A DNA stretch of 64,000 bases from Sistotremastrum niveocremeum HHB9708 (lineage: Eukaryota; Basidiomycota; Agaricomycetes; Sistotremastrales; Sistotremastraceae). This document shows positions 21,626 to 34,040 of this stretch, piece after piece (within the stretch, counting starts at the first letter, position 1; each line of letters begins with the position of its first letter). The DNA lies in NCBI GenBank assembly GCA_001630475.1, contig KV419446.1:82408-146407 (forward strand). The letters run 5' to 3'. The position numbers and the translations under genes are program-made. The notes beneath the pieces were generated by a model. That model did no database searches, was not told where the DNA came from, and worked only from the letters and a program-made list of their open reading frames with translations.

Positions 21626-24600
21626 TGTTGCTGTAGATGATGCGGTTGGGAGTGGTGAACGAAGGTGAAACCTCAATATGAGGGGATGAGTGGATAGCGA
21701 TGCCCGCTTCAAATGTCAAAGCGAAGAGCGAGCGAAGTTATATATGTGAATCACTGAGACATCGCAAGAACCCGCGAGAGCGAGTGAACAGCGAGAAAGC
21801 GGCGTTGAGGAGCCCGTTTAGTCGGGTCTGGGGAGGGAAGGGGTGAAGAGAAGTGAGAATTGAGAAGAAGAGAGGTAGCCGCCACGCCAAAGAGGCGTAC
21901 TCTAAATTCGAGTGGGAGGGGTATTGGGCCAACGGGTGGAAGGCCGGGTGGACGTGGATTTAATTGAGAAGGGAGAAGCCAAACAAAGTTCTTCCATTAT
22001 AGGACAATCAAGGGAGAGGGTACAAAGGTGATCAGCCGCACTCGGTAGTCAGGATCTTTACGAGATCGCCTATTACCAGTCGCAAGGAGAAAAAATGCCC
22101 TTCGGGTGAATGCGGTATTAGCCGAAATCTTGGCGTTCAAGATCTGGAGAAAATAATGCGAGTATATAGATAGCGAGAACGTCAAGGTCGGCTGGGGTTG
22201 GGTAGTAGTTTTGGGCCCTTATGTTAGGATTGAGCCACTTGTGCGGGCGGCTGCAAAATCAATATTCCCGGTGATTCGCCGTCAGCCCTTCGTCCAACCA
22301 CACCCGGCGGATAGATGTTTCTTCGGAGCAGTAGATGATTGGGATATCGGCGACCCTGAAAAATAGCTGTCGGAACTTCATTCGCTCAGTCGTCATGCGC
22401 GTGTTGGGGTATAATATACCGACGATGTCGAAACAGAAACAACTAAGGCCGATGTGCGACCCATAACAGGAAGGTAGGCTTGTTTTTGGGACTCCGCCAT
22501 TGCCGGAGTTCCGGAATCCGACGACTCGTGTCGGCATCTGGGAAATCCAGTCCACACTCCCATCATGTCAAGCTCACTCACACGCAAGGGTCGGCCATCC
22601 ATGAGGGGTCGAGGGAAGGGGTCAGTCGCGGTTCGTCTCGCCGAGACATCGAAAAAGTCTCGCAGGTCACCTTATCTCTTTTGCTGGCCATCCAATTCAA
22701 TTTATTCGAGGTCCAGACGCAGGATGCCATACAAGTCCCGAAGAACCAAGCGTTGGTCACGCTCAATGAAAAGCTTCATCGCTGATAGACTATATCACAT
22801 TCACTTGCACTCATCACGCGCAATGCAAAAAAGGTTCGGCTCATCATCGATCTATAGTTGCCTTCGCGACGAAATCAGAACAGCCTAAGAAGACCGCACT
22901 GCATCTCGATTCTCATCTTTCATCTCCTCGTAGCAGTGAATCTGTGATTCAAGTCGCAATCCTGTCGGCTATCGTAGATTCAGAGTTCCGCTTGAACGTC
23001 TATCTCAGTCGCGTTTCGCGAAACCCTAAAACGTCAGGCCCCAACCTTCACGCTGCGGCCACGCCACGTCCCTCTGACGTGGCCCGTCGAAAGTCTCTCA
23101 CACAGGCGATACCCAAATCATGGGACAGAGGACGTGTAGGTCCGCGCGGTGGATCAATATCGTTCAGGTGCTCATTTCTTATACAATTTGTCTCCTCGAG
23201 CGTACTTCTGGCGCCAAAGACCTCGGGAGTCATAATGAAGGGAATTCTATCGCATGTTATTCGTTAATGATCTCTCAAGTCTTCGGTCTTCGATCTACTC
23301 TGAACACAAGCATCATCCTTCTGTCTATTCTTGCCGAGGGGATCTATCCCTCGTTGGATTCACATCGGATGAACAGCCGAATCATCGAGGGTGGTGTAAC
23401 CACTTCAGCAATGCGCTTACTCGCGTTTCCTTGTTCTCTCCTGCTTGATCTAACCCAACGTCGACATGCCTACACGTTCCGACCCTCTCGTACTCAATCT
23501 GCTCTTCACAACACTTCACATTCCCTTTGCTTGATTCAACCCTCGTGGCTACTTCGCAACGTCTATCCAACCCGCGACGCCGTGTTCCTATGATGGTATC
23601 GTGTGAGCGATTGATCAAGACCTTCATTCCTATTCGGAAGAGGTCCTTACTTAGGAATCGAGCGTAGCAGCTAGCAGCAGCATTTCACACCGCCTTCGTG
23701 ACTAAATTGGTAATAAGCCAGTTGTAGTAAACCGTGAGAAAATGTCCTTGTTTTCTTCTCGAACGAACAAGCCGTCTTCCAATACATGACAAGGCATATT
23801 CTGTGGGTATATAAGTGACGGAGAAGTACATTGAGAACTTCTCTATTGAATAGCTGTCGACGGAGAAGGACGAAAATTGACTTTGGGCGTGTACGTATTG
23901 GTTTCGCTGTCAACCCCTGACTCTACGAAATAGACGTAACGGCATTAATGAGTAACCCTATTGGTGGCTGTTCAATTAGCAATAGCATGTTTGAGCAGGA
24001 TCTGGAGATCTTGAAGGCCGAATGGACCTAGGAAGGTGTACGACAGAGAAGACCGAGGCCCTTTGGTCTCTCGGTTACAAAATTAAGGGCTAGAGGTTCT
24101 ACGCAGATGAATACAAGGCTCGAATAGGCCCACGCCGTTTTGAAAACCTCTACACGTCATTGGGAATTCAAAGGTCGGAAAGGAAAGGAATAAGGAATCG
24201 GAAGATCATATGCATGCCATCACAAGTTCACGATCCCAGGCCAGTTATCAAGTAGCACCGAGTGATGTGATGTGATGGGGCGTGTTCTAAACGAGAGCAG
24301 TGCGCCGGTTACCGCGTTTAAAGAATAGGGAGTGCGATGTGTGTCCATTGAACTTGAGGTTCAGGGAAAGCTCCAGGGCCCTAATTCTTGATGACCTGAG
24401 TGGATTATGATTGTTTTTCTCACACGTTTCCGAGGAGCCGAACCAAGCATGCACTGGATCGAACATGCTCGACTTGATCGCAGGCTCCTAGGGGGACCGG
24501 TAGAGACACGATCCCTAAACAAAGCTAGAGCCGAGTGAGGGTGCTAGAAAAGGGGCATTCTGAGCCGAATGAGGAACGGGGCCACGGCGGGAAGGAGAGC

Positions 24601-25661
24601 GCGAATTTAAGTGCAGATTTGAATCGCTTAGAGAACGCGATGGAGATCGGCTAGATTATGAATGAAGTATGCTTAGCAGACAGGCTGAAATGTCTTGGGC
24701 GTGAAATATCGGGTGGTTGAACCTTGTGAGCACGAACGCATCATACGCTCGCATCACGGGTTGAGATGCATCAAACTCACCCCACAACTCATCAAAAAAC
24801 GTAATGAGGGTGGATGGTAAGACGCGCATCAACAACCATTGCCTCGTTTGTGACACATGATTTGAAAACATCCGGTTTTGTGGAAAATTTAGAGGAACAG
24901 AAAGGCCCGAGCTTCGAGCGAACGGTCAAGAACCATGTGAGTGGCGTTAGAACGGTAATTTTCGTTTCTTCATAAGAGAGACTTCTATATTAATAGGCGT
25001 TAGAGGAGTCTGTTGAAGTTGCTGTGACTAGAGATGGGCCGAGAAATTGCCTGCAGGCTGATTTGGGCCGCGAGCTCGCCCATTTAGTGAAGACTACGGA
25101 ATGTACCGACCTGGTACATGTAAGGTTCGGAGATGAGCGTAGTTGTCGTAGCTATTCGGAGTCAAGTGCAGCAGAGTAAAGTCTACGAGAGTAGCCATGC
25201 GGAGAGGCTTCAGGGTCGCAACGATCCTTGAGGATTTCGGCGGAAAAGACGAGATTCCCATGGATCATTCGTGATGATTCTGTGATAATCCTGAGATCAT
25301 AGGAGAGCCTTATATGGGCATGAGCCACGCGTGCCAACTGGGTGGCTCCACATTCGGAATGAATGTACGGACCAAATTAAGCTCATGTTCTATCCTGGAC
25401 GATCTCGGACGAGCAGCCCACACGCGGAGTTCAAGGTACCAACCGCGGATCGCCGAAGCAGCGATGCCGTACGACGAATTCAATTCACCTAATCGGGCAA
25501 CTCCGGCCCCAAGCGTTAAGCGGACCCAAAACAACGGGTAATCTCAATTTTGAAGGCAGATTCCTCCCCTTTCCGCTTTCGGCTTCTCCTCCCAATCCCT
25601 TATTATATATTCTTGTATATATTATTCAGTCCCTTCCACCTCCCACTCCCTCACCATTGAG
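21626..25661. promoter_or_regulatory. 4-kb shared upstream region of two WOPR genes
   Basis: Head-to-head intergenic DNA between two divergently transcribed Gti1/Pac2 genes. No ORF with a recognisable domain or splice chain was found; small frames around 22560-23600 are unremarkable. A TATA-like run (attatatattcttgtatata) lies at about 25600-25620, some 45-60 bp upstream of the ATG of the right-hand gene. Long promoters are known for the related Candida WOR1, where they integrate feedback; that this region does the same is inference from size and position. Individual binding sites were not identified. Confidence 0.45.
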
Positions 25662-27126
25662 ATGCACTGCACTCATCCCTGCCTCCGTGAGTCTGCTCGT
25701 CGTCGTCAACGTTCTCGAGCTAACCCGCCTCGTGTTAGACGTCCGCGACGTATCCGATGCGTGCATCGTCTTCGAAGCTGTCCGGCGCGGCATGCTCCCC
25801 CTCTGGAAACGCCGTCTCAATCCAACCGAGCGAGACTCCCTCAAGGCCGGCAACATATTCGTTTGGGAGGAGGCAGAGGAACGAGGAGGGCTTGAGCGTT
25901 GGACAGACGGTCGCCGGTTAGTCCATGCTGCTCCTCCCTGAAATTTTCTTCTTTAAAATTTAACGTTTATTTCCCCGATACCCCCGTCGATCAGATGGAC
26001 TCAAAGTCGAATGCGCATGGACTTTCTCTACTACGAGGAGACCAGCCCTGTCTCATCTCGCGATAAACTTGGTCCCAAGACCGTCCGTCGATCAAGGTAC
26101 GTCCCCTAATTTGAAACAAGATCTCGATTAAAGCTCATGAAAGCCCTGAATCTAAGCGATGATGAACCACCAAGTCCAACAGTCTCTCGGAGGCAGGACC
26201 GACCCCTCCGACCTGATGGCTTGATTAAACAGACTATTTCGACCATCGTCCACACTCCGGGAGATCAATGTCCCAAAAAATGGCACCTGGTGACTTACAC
26301 TTCGTGGGTCCTTTTGCTTATCTATCTGCTAAATTCAATCTGAGATCTCGATTGCGGATCTCACAGCTTAAATCGATCAGCCTCAGAGCTGCCGGTCATC
26401 GATAACTATGATTATCTCTGCGAGATTCGTGTGCCTCCGGGCATCTTCGCTTCCAGTCGAGGTGTTTCATGGGCGCGTGATCGTTACCATTCCCCTACCT
26501 CCTCTGTCGCTACTTCCACGGTCAAGTCGGAGGGCGGTGACATCGATGTGCCTCAATATTCGCGAAGTCCAGGCGTGGCCACTCCACACGACTCGTACCA
26601 TTTAGGAAACATGGATGGCCGTCGCGTTCATACCACCTCGTCTCAACCTCCTTCTTCTGAAACACGTGGCCGACTGCCTGCCTACCAATACGCAGCAGTA
26701 CCTCAACCTCACCCCGACAGCATTCATCGTAATTCGACCAGTCATCGCCACAACAATCAATCCCAACCCTCTTCGAACTGGAACCCTCGTCCAACTTCTC
26801 CGACATCATATTACGGCACCGTCCCCATATTGCAGAATCCAGTACCTCCTATGACACACGCACCTCAGCCTGCGCATGCTCAACGATACCCTCACATTTC
26901 CTCATCATCGTCTTCGTCATCACCCTCACCCATGTCTTCGGTATCAACAACGTCTACGTCTTACTCATCACCAAGTACGGATCACTCAGACCATCGTTCG
27001 TCTTATGCACCCCTTTCGCTCCCCGGTGGACTTCCTACCCTCAATCGACCCAGCGACACCAGACCTTATGTCCCCTTGACGTCTGAAGATCGCCGTGTAC
27101 TCAATACCTTTAACATACGACTCTAG
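25662..27126 (+). CDS. WOPR (Gti1/Pac2) transcription regulator 2
   Basis: Paralogue of the WOPR gene at 20289-21625, 403 aa. Exons 25662..25686, 25739..25916, 25995..26096, 26157..26303 and 26367..27126. The first exon encodes only MHCTHPCL; then VRDVSDACIVFEAVRRGMLP, RRLNPTERDSLKAGNIFVWE, LERWTDGRRWTQSRMRMDFL and, after a 60-nt intron, RPLRPDGLIKQTISTIV and PKKWHLVTYTS. The last exon starts SASELPVIDNYDYLCEIRVP and becomes a long Ser/Pro/His/Tyr-rich disordered region ending LTSEDRRVLNTFNIRL. The C-terminal LTxEDRxxLxxFxIRL is shared with the paralogue although the linker has diverged, which suggests a functional tail. Exon 2 is exactly 178 nt in both genes. Confidence 0.93.
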
Positions 27127-30100
27127 TTAGTAGGGTGTCTCCGCTCGACTTCATTACCTCGCATCATCGACCCTCGTCATCATCATTGCATCGGCCTTCC
27201 TTTCGTTTCTTCCTCGTCTCTTTTCTCTTCGTGATCTCGCGATCACACAAAACGAAACGAATGGGGGCCTGTCTATTAACACATTTTTGGACATTTTCTT
27301 GGCTTTGGAAAAGCTTGCGTGTTGCGAGCACGGATTTGGAATTTATTATTCCCGGCATTGCTGCCTACTTAGCTCTAAATATCTGTATTGTCCCTGCATC
27401 ACTTCGTTCCCCTGTTGTCCTCAAAAAATGCTCGCTATGTATCACCCCTTGTTTTCGTTAGCCTAATATTGAATGGAGCTGTATTGCACGTGGGATTATC
27501 TTGTACGAATGTTCTAAGAGAATGATCGGATAGCAGGAATAGGCACACATTACGATGAGATCGGGTGCAAAAAATAGACATCTCTAATCGAAAGCACTTA
27601 GCCGTCGTCTAACTTACGATGCGTCATCGTTCGAAAGATAATTGGCACGTCAGATTCAGGCCTCCCGAAGAATCTCCATCGTAATTTCGAACTCTGCACA
27701 CTTGGAACGCTACGCCCAACAAATCGAGTCGGTTTCATCATCCAACTCTTGGGCTAAGCCCAATCGAGAGTTTTGTGGACATGGCAGCCGGGTCTTCGGA
27801 TCGTCATAAGAGGCTCCCTCAAACACTCGTCAGTCTCCGACAATTCGCCAACACTCGTTCCAAGCTCCCTTCTTCCAACATGGTCTCGAAATGCTGCTAG
27901 GGTGTTCTGATCGACCTGATCGAAGTGGTGCCTTCGGGTTTCCGTGCAGGACAGGACCGGATAAATGTTCGGAGAATAAGGCTGAGAGATCTATTTTTTG
28001 TTTATCGGTGTGTACAAGAGAGGGATAAAGGATGGAGATGCGAGTGTCCGGTTTCATGTCCTCTTGCTCTCGGGCGTATTTTCTAACCGCCGAAGTAAGA
28101 GATCCATGAAATCTCCGTTGATTGAGAATTTTAAGTTGGAGTTGGATGGACTCAGATCTATGAAATAGGAGGAAGAGATACAGAAGATTGGAATAGAGAT
28201 AAGGACCTGTGAAGTTTGTTCCTATGACGATATAATTAATTCAGATCCACTTGAGCTGAACACGAGTACGGCCCAAATTCATAAGATAAAGTCTATCGAA
28301 GGTCTATCTTGGCCTTGCTGGCCGATACGCCGATCAGTGCCGAAAGAGCCAAGGGCGAGCCAAGCGACTGTAAAAATGACCGCAAGTTACAGACTCACAG
28401 ACGCCCATGCACAGCTCTATCGGCGTCTCTAACTCGACCTAGTCCCTCGATGAGCCAGGAAATTGACTACCGAAATAATGGCGATGCCAGAAAAATGATT
28501 CGCAGCAAAAACAAATGTTCCGGATTTGCCTTTCGAACGGCCCTATTGCCGCCGAAGCCGCCCCGATGGGCCCGCATCGGTTACTGAACGTGTTCTATTT
28601 CACGGCTTTGCGGCTGATTTGTGCCGGCCGGAGAACGCCGTCGGATTTAACGGCTTATTCGGTAAGGAACGCCGCTGGCGTGTGCTCTGACATTAATCTG
28701 CTCGGATGTGTTCAAAACGGGGAGTGAAGGGTGTAATCGAGGCGAAAGTGCGCTTTTGGCGGGATATGCTAGAAGAGAGGAAACGTGCAAGGTCTATAGC
28801 GATCTCTCAGGGTGGAGTACAAGAACGGGCTGGAAAATACTGAGCGCACCGTTATTTCACATTGGAGGAAGAGCACTTTGTTGTCAATTGTAACCTGGTA
28901 TTCTTTCGAGCAATCAATGACGATGACAACTGATTGCACCGCTCGTCTCATCAGATTTCTTTTGCAGAAGTGTATCTTTTCCGCGCAGGATGATGGAGGT
29001 ACTGTGTTGCGATCTGTCGCTGGCTTTGCGGCCCTGATTCACTCGTCGTGTTGGCTTGTCCCACATTCGAACCGGAATTACTTATTGCTCCTATCAGGAG
29101 TCTCACAGAAGACGCTGAGACGCAACCGAGAGTCCTTGGAATATGTTGCGACGCCCAAAGGAAATTTTTAGGCCTTCGTGATTCCTCACGGTGGTTGATG
29201 GTCCCCGTTAGACACGACCCTAGAGGAGCAGACGGCTTCCCAAGTCCAAGACCTGACATGGGAAGGATCGTTGCAACTGAACTGGTAAGGTAGTATTCGA
29301 TAAAGAAGGGTCGGTCCTGCTTTATGACCGGGGTCGTACAGTTTTGAAACCATCCGTGTGTCTATCGTCTCACTGAAGAAGTACAATGAGACCGTCATCC
29401 AGAACGCCGTCGGCCGATGCGGAGCGACCAGCAAATGATTGACAATGGTACAATCGTAAGCTTCTATCTTCGCTAACTTCGTTTCCGCTGACATGCGGCG
29501 ATCTTCTATAGGAGGTGAGCGGCATTTCTTTTGATCGTTCCTTATAATCGAAGGTTCTCGCTTGCTTTAATGGGTGGTCTGAATGAAGCAAATACACGCC
29601 TACGATCTGAGCTTACGTTGACGGATCTGTGGTGGCACACGCCCCCAAGCGATCCCTGATTCGTGTGCTTCAGGAGTTCTCAAGCCTGGGGAATTCGCTG
29701 GATGATGAGAGAGCCGACACCACCGATATGATATTGAGGCCTGTTGACGTACCATTGTATTCAGAAGCTGCGCAATATATCAGGACCGGAACAGTGCCTC
29801 TATTGAAAAACATTTATCAGAGAATGAACTGATGCCGATCTAGTGGTTCGATCCTGACGTGTTGATATTGAGGGGCTGCAAAGCGTGAGCACGAGGAGAT
29901 CTTACTAGCCCTTGTTCGGCGGATGGGCTACTCGTCCTCGATGCCTAATCTACTTCGAGGGCCGGCGCAAGTCATGATCAAGGCTAAAAGCTTTTGTTCT
30001 AATTCTAATCGACTTTAGTGTCAAATGGAGCAGATGCATCGAAACGTCTTGGACTAACCAGAAATGACAGGCTGAACCCGTAAAACGCCACGCGTCTTCA

Positions 30101-33100
30101 TTTTGAGGGCGGTCATGTGATATGAATTTGGCGACATGCTTTTTTTTTGAGGGTCTATCGTTGCGCAAGGTCACTCTGATCATTTGCCTGAATGAGATGA
30201 ACATCCAGTCCAAAGATCATGAACAGAAATCATCTTATTCGAATTCAAATTTGAGAAGTGGCGAAAGTTTTTGCAGAGAGCACCGTTAAAAGAAGCGAAA
30301 CCCAGAAGTGAGAGGGCACAGAATTCCGGGCTGTGCATGGCAAACGTGGCGTCAATCGCCACAGGGTCGCTCAGCCAGCCGAGGGCTGCATGACGGTCCG
30401 AGAGCCCCAAGAGGTCGAGAACGGGAAGAGCAATGAACAAAGATTTCGTCGGCCATGAATAGTTCAGTCCCGGAAGTCTCACGTCATAGCGGAAGGACCT
30501 CAGAGGGGATTAGTAGCCCGCATCTTTCCGGGTCGAACACACAATCCATCGCTCACCCTCGTGCTGGAGCCAAGAATAATGCGTCGTTTCACTTGGCGGG
30601 TGGGACGTGAAGACAAGACGTAGCATGGCGGAGATGGGCTTTTCTGACGAATCACCCGACGAGCGTAGATCCAAAGATTATGCGAGAAACTAGCTGGAAG
30701 GAGGAGGAGCTGCGCCAGGACTTCTCGATTGTAAATATTTTTTCCCAAGATCGAGGGTACCGTCTGTGGGGAGATAAGGCATCCAGGGTCGAAAGTTGAG
30801 AAAGAGGGAAGTGGAGAGGAGAGTCAATAGCTGCCGTGTGGCCGTAGCCCGTTTGGAGAGGTCCGTTCCTAGCGAAATCGTAGAGTTGCAAAGGGACGTA
30901 GTGCTGCGAGACGTGGATTGAATACTTCCCAGTCAATGATGGTCGGGACGCCTTGGGATTCGTTGGATCTCAAACGATGTCCTCCATCTCCTACTTCCGG
31001 ATTTCGTCCTTGCTCCGATCTTGCCTGGCGCGCCTTGTGAGAATTTGATCCCTTCGTAAGGCGAGCGCCTAGAGAAGTGAGGTGAACGGAGAATATAGAC
31101 TGCTGAGTTGCTGAGATTGAGGCATTATTCGGCCCAAAGAAAGTTAGTCAATGGACTTGTCCGAGAACAGGGTTGGTCGGAGTAGACTGCTCGGCTCTAG
31201 GTTCAGCATGCGGGATAAGATAAGACGCGAGAATTAGGAATTGAGAAAGAAGCAAGTGTTCTGATCTTTCAGATATCCTTCTTCTAGAGATGGTCTGGCC
31301 GGGATGGAATCAATACATATGTCAATCTGAGGGGAGAAGGCGTGTTTGTGATGAGCGAACCTAGTCATGAGACAGTTGGATACAAAGCGCTAGGCTTGTC
31401 TGGGCTTGCGACGCGTGTGTATCAAGGGTGTATTGTATTGCATTCGAATAGATTTGTGGGGAATATGAGCGAGAGGTTTCCCTTGGATCGATGGTCATCG
31501 AAGCGAGATCAAGAAACGGATGCCTTGTTTTTTGGTGAAAGTGTTTTTAGTGTTGTGGCTGTACAAGAGTGTTATGAATTTGATTAGCGGAAGAAGGTAA
31601 TTGACCTTGTTAGAACTCGGTGATCGAACAACGTGGTTGCTGTCATCCCTCTCGAGGCGACGTCTTTGACTCGATCGTCAGTGCAACGAGAACGGCTTAC
31701 GTAAACACTGTTGAAAAATGAAACCGGCGCTGCCGAGTCACGCCCCGTCACTAATGTCACATGCGTGACACTACCTCTTCCCTGCCACCATGTCTGCGCG
31801 TTCGACGCTCCTTCACGACCCTGGGTGGTCTCCACTTCCGCGCTCTCCAACGTCTGACTCCAAACTGAAAATTATGCTGGATTGGGAATGCTGCGAGTCG
31901 CTGTCCGACGTGTCACTCTCACTCCAATCGTCCTTCTTTGCTTGCGTAGGCAACTCCATATTTCAACAGCGGCGCCTCTCACACGATCGGCCACGTCTTG
32001 TCTCCAAGGGGTCCCCGTGGTCTGCTCTAATCCTAACATTCAATTTTCTACCATTTTCCTCTGCTTCTCTCAGTTTTTCCTTCTTGGGTTGCATATAGCC
32101 CTCCGCGAAAATATGCAAGAAGCAGTTCCTCCGCCTTACGACACATCCGACTACACCCGACTTTCGACCTTCTGTGTATATTGAAACTCATCATCATCTT
32201 TTGCTGTCAAGCTAGAATTAAAGATTTGTTGATCACCGACGTCGTTGCGAGGACCGAACCCCAAGAATCGCGTACATATCCCGGGTGTTGAACGATTTCG
32301 CCGACAAATGTAGAGGGTGCTATCAGATTCTTGAAGGATTCCAGAACACCATCGTTTGCCACCCTTTCGCTCCCAAAACCATATCTCCGAAGTTGTTGCA
32401 CAGGGCCCTCATTCCATGATCTACGACGACTTCTTCGAACAACCGTCTTTGGTCGCACGACGAGTCAGCTAGCAATGAAGCTTCAAACGTCAATTTCCTC
32501 CTCGTGTTCGACAGATGGGGCAGATCTCGTCTACGGCCAGGTACCCATGGCGCTCGTAAGGGGCAGACGGGGCGATCGAAACCATGACAGCGACTAATGG
32601 ACAGAACTGTGCTCACTCTAAATCCGCACACTTCTTTATGGGCGCTCGCCTCTTCGCACCCCACTTGTGGGCAGAGTCCGCGTTTGTGCTCACGTTCCTG
32701 TTGAATCTCGGACTGGTTGAGTTGCGTCACTCCTAGGGATGTCAATTTGGTGCGATGCACAGGTTCCCTCCCAGGTCTGGTGCAAGATTGCCTCTGGCGT
32801 CACTATGTCTAGTTTTTTTTCTCTCCGCTATCGATTGAATTCTTGAATAGAATGAAAGCACATGCTCGTTACTGCGAGATCGCAAAATCTACCAAGCGCG
32901 AAGGTAACCTATTCAAGTCGACGTTACCTATAGTTTACGTGAACGGAATGGTTCCAGATGACTAGATTTGAATAACACAGCAAGAACAAGCAGTTACCCG
33001 CGTCGCCCTTCGTACCTTGCTAAGACCTGGACAAAGTGAAGAACAATCATCCAGATCCGAGTCCTGGGAGATCTTTCATTTACCAGGGGCCTTCAAGGCG

Positions 33101-34040
33101 ACCTCCGACAAACGAGCTACGCGTCAACCCACGCTAAGCTGTTCAACCGAATCGAATGCGTCAATTTGTCGAGAGCATAATGGGATTACGTGTGTGGTTG
33201 CAGCAACGTATGGTAAGTGACCTCGTGCTCCTACTCCTAGTCGAGCGCCGTCCTTCTCGTTCTAACCTCTCTCCTTGTGAAATTACGGCAGCTGGAATTT
33301 TCCTCGCGGGTGAGAGAACTGCTTAGGGGTGGGCTCCTAAAACGGCATGATCGATGATTCTAAGAGTTCGATCTTAGGATCAAACCTTTGGAGAATCCCG
33401 AGCTGTCAGAATCATATCTGACACCTGACGTCACTCATTGGTTCCTGAGGATTCAACGTGAATCTTCCTTTTGTGGAACTGGATCTTCCCAGGCTTTGAC
33501 TTCGTGCCTGAGCTCTTGCTAAATCGGGAAATGGCATCACGAATGTTCTGCTATCGGAGTTTGATTTCGCTCCACAAAGGTACGCATAAACTGTCTGCCC
33601 TGACGTCAGATCCTGTTCTAATTCATTATAGGAAGTTTTCCTGACCTTGTTCTGCAAGTTGGTTTCATGAGCGCGACAGCCTTACTTTCAGCCGTGCAGC
33701 TTAAATGTGTCGTATATGCAACGCAAAATGCGAGTCATAGACACTGCCTGCCGAGCGCGCGTCATTTATGACGTAGACGGTCCAGAGTGAATTAACCTTA
33801 TATTTCGGGCGTCTTTTCGATGTAAATCGCTCATTTTTGGTAAAGTCTCAAACGGGCTCTAATAATACGAGAAGTCTAAACATTGAATGTACAAACCTTT
33901 ACGATGCATTAGAAAGAAGATGAGACGCTTGAACACTGAACGGAAAGCATTAGAAATTTTGGCGTAATAGAGTAGCGGAGTTAGCCGAGGCCCTGCTCCT
34001 CAGTCGTCTTTCTCCCATCGTGTTCAGCGACGACGTTAGG
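27127..34040. other. 6.9-kb region without a supported gene
   Basis: The longest gene-free stretch of the window. Many frames of 60-145 aa exist on both strands, but none shows a known motif, a consistent splice chain or codon use like the neighbouring genes. Near-palindromic gtcacatgcgtgac occurs around 31757. No terminal repeats, transposase motifs, tRNA box pairs or satellite arrays were seen. It may contain the long 5' regulatory region of the histidine kinase gene at 34041, non-coding transcripts, or decayed sequence; these cannot be told apart here. Confidence 0.4.

Noticed and set aside
29820-29880. Possible tRNA: a B-box-like ggttcgatcc
   Set aside because: The flanking bases do not form a T-stem and no A-box or acceptor stem lies at the right distance.
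32323-32760. 145-aa minus-strand frame in the gene-poor region
   Set aside because: Composition is irregular with scattered Cys and Arg, no motif and no partner exons.
27127-34040. Transposon or virus-derived remnant as an explanation of the large gap
   Set aside because: No terminal repeats, target duplications, or polymerase, integrase or transposase motifs were seen in any frame.
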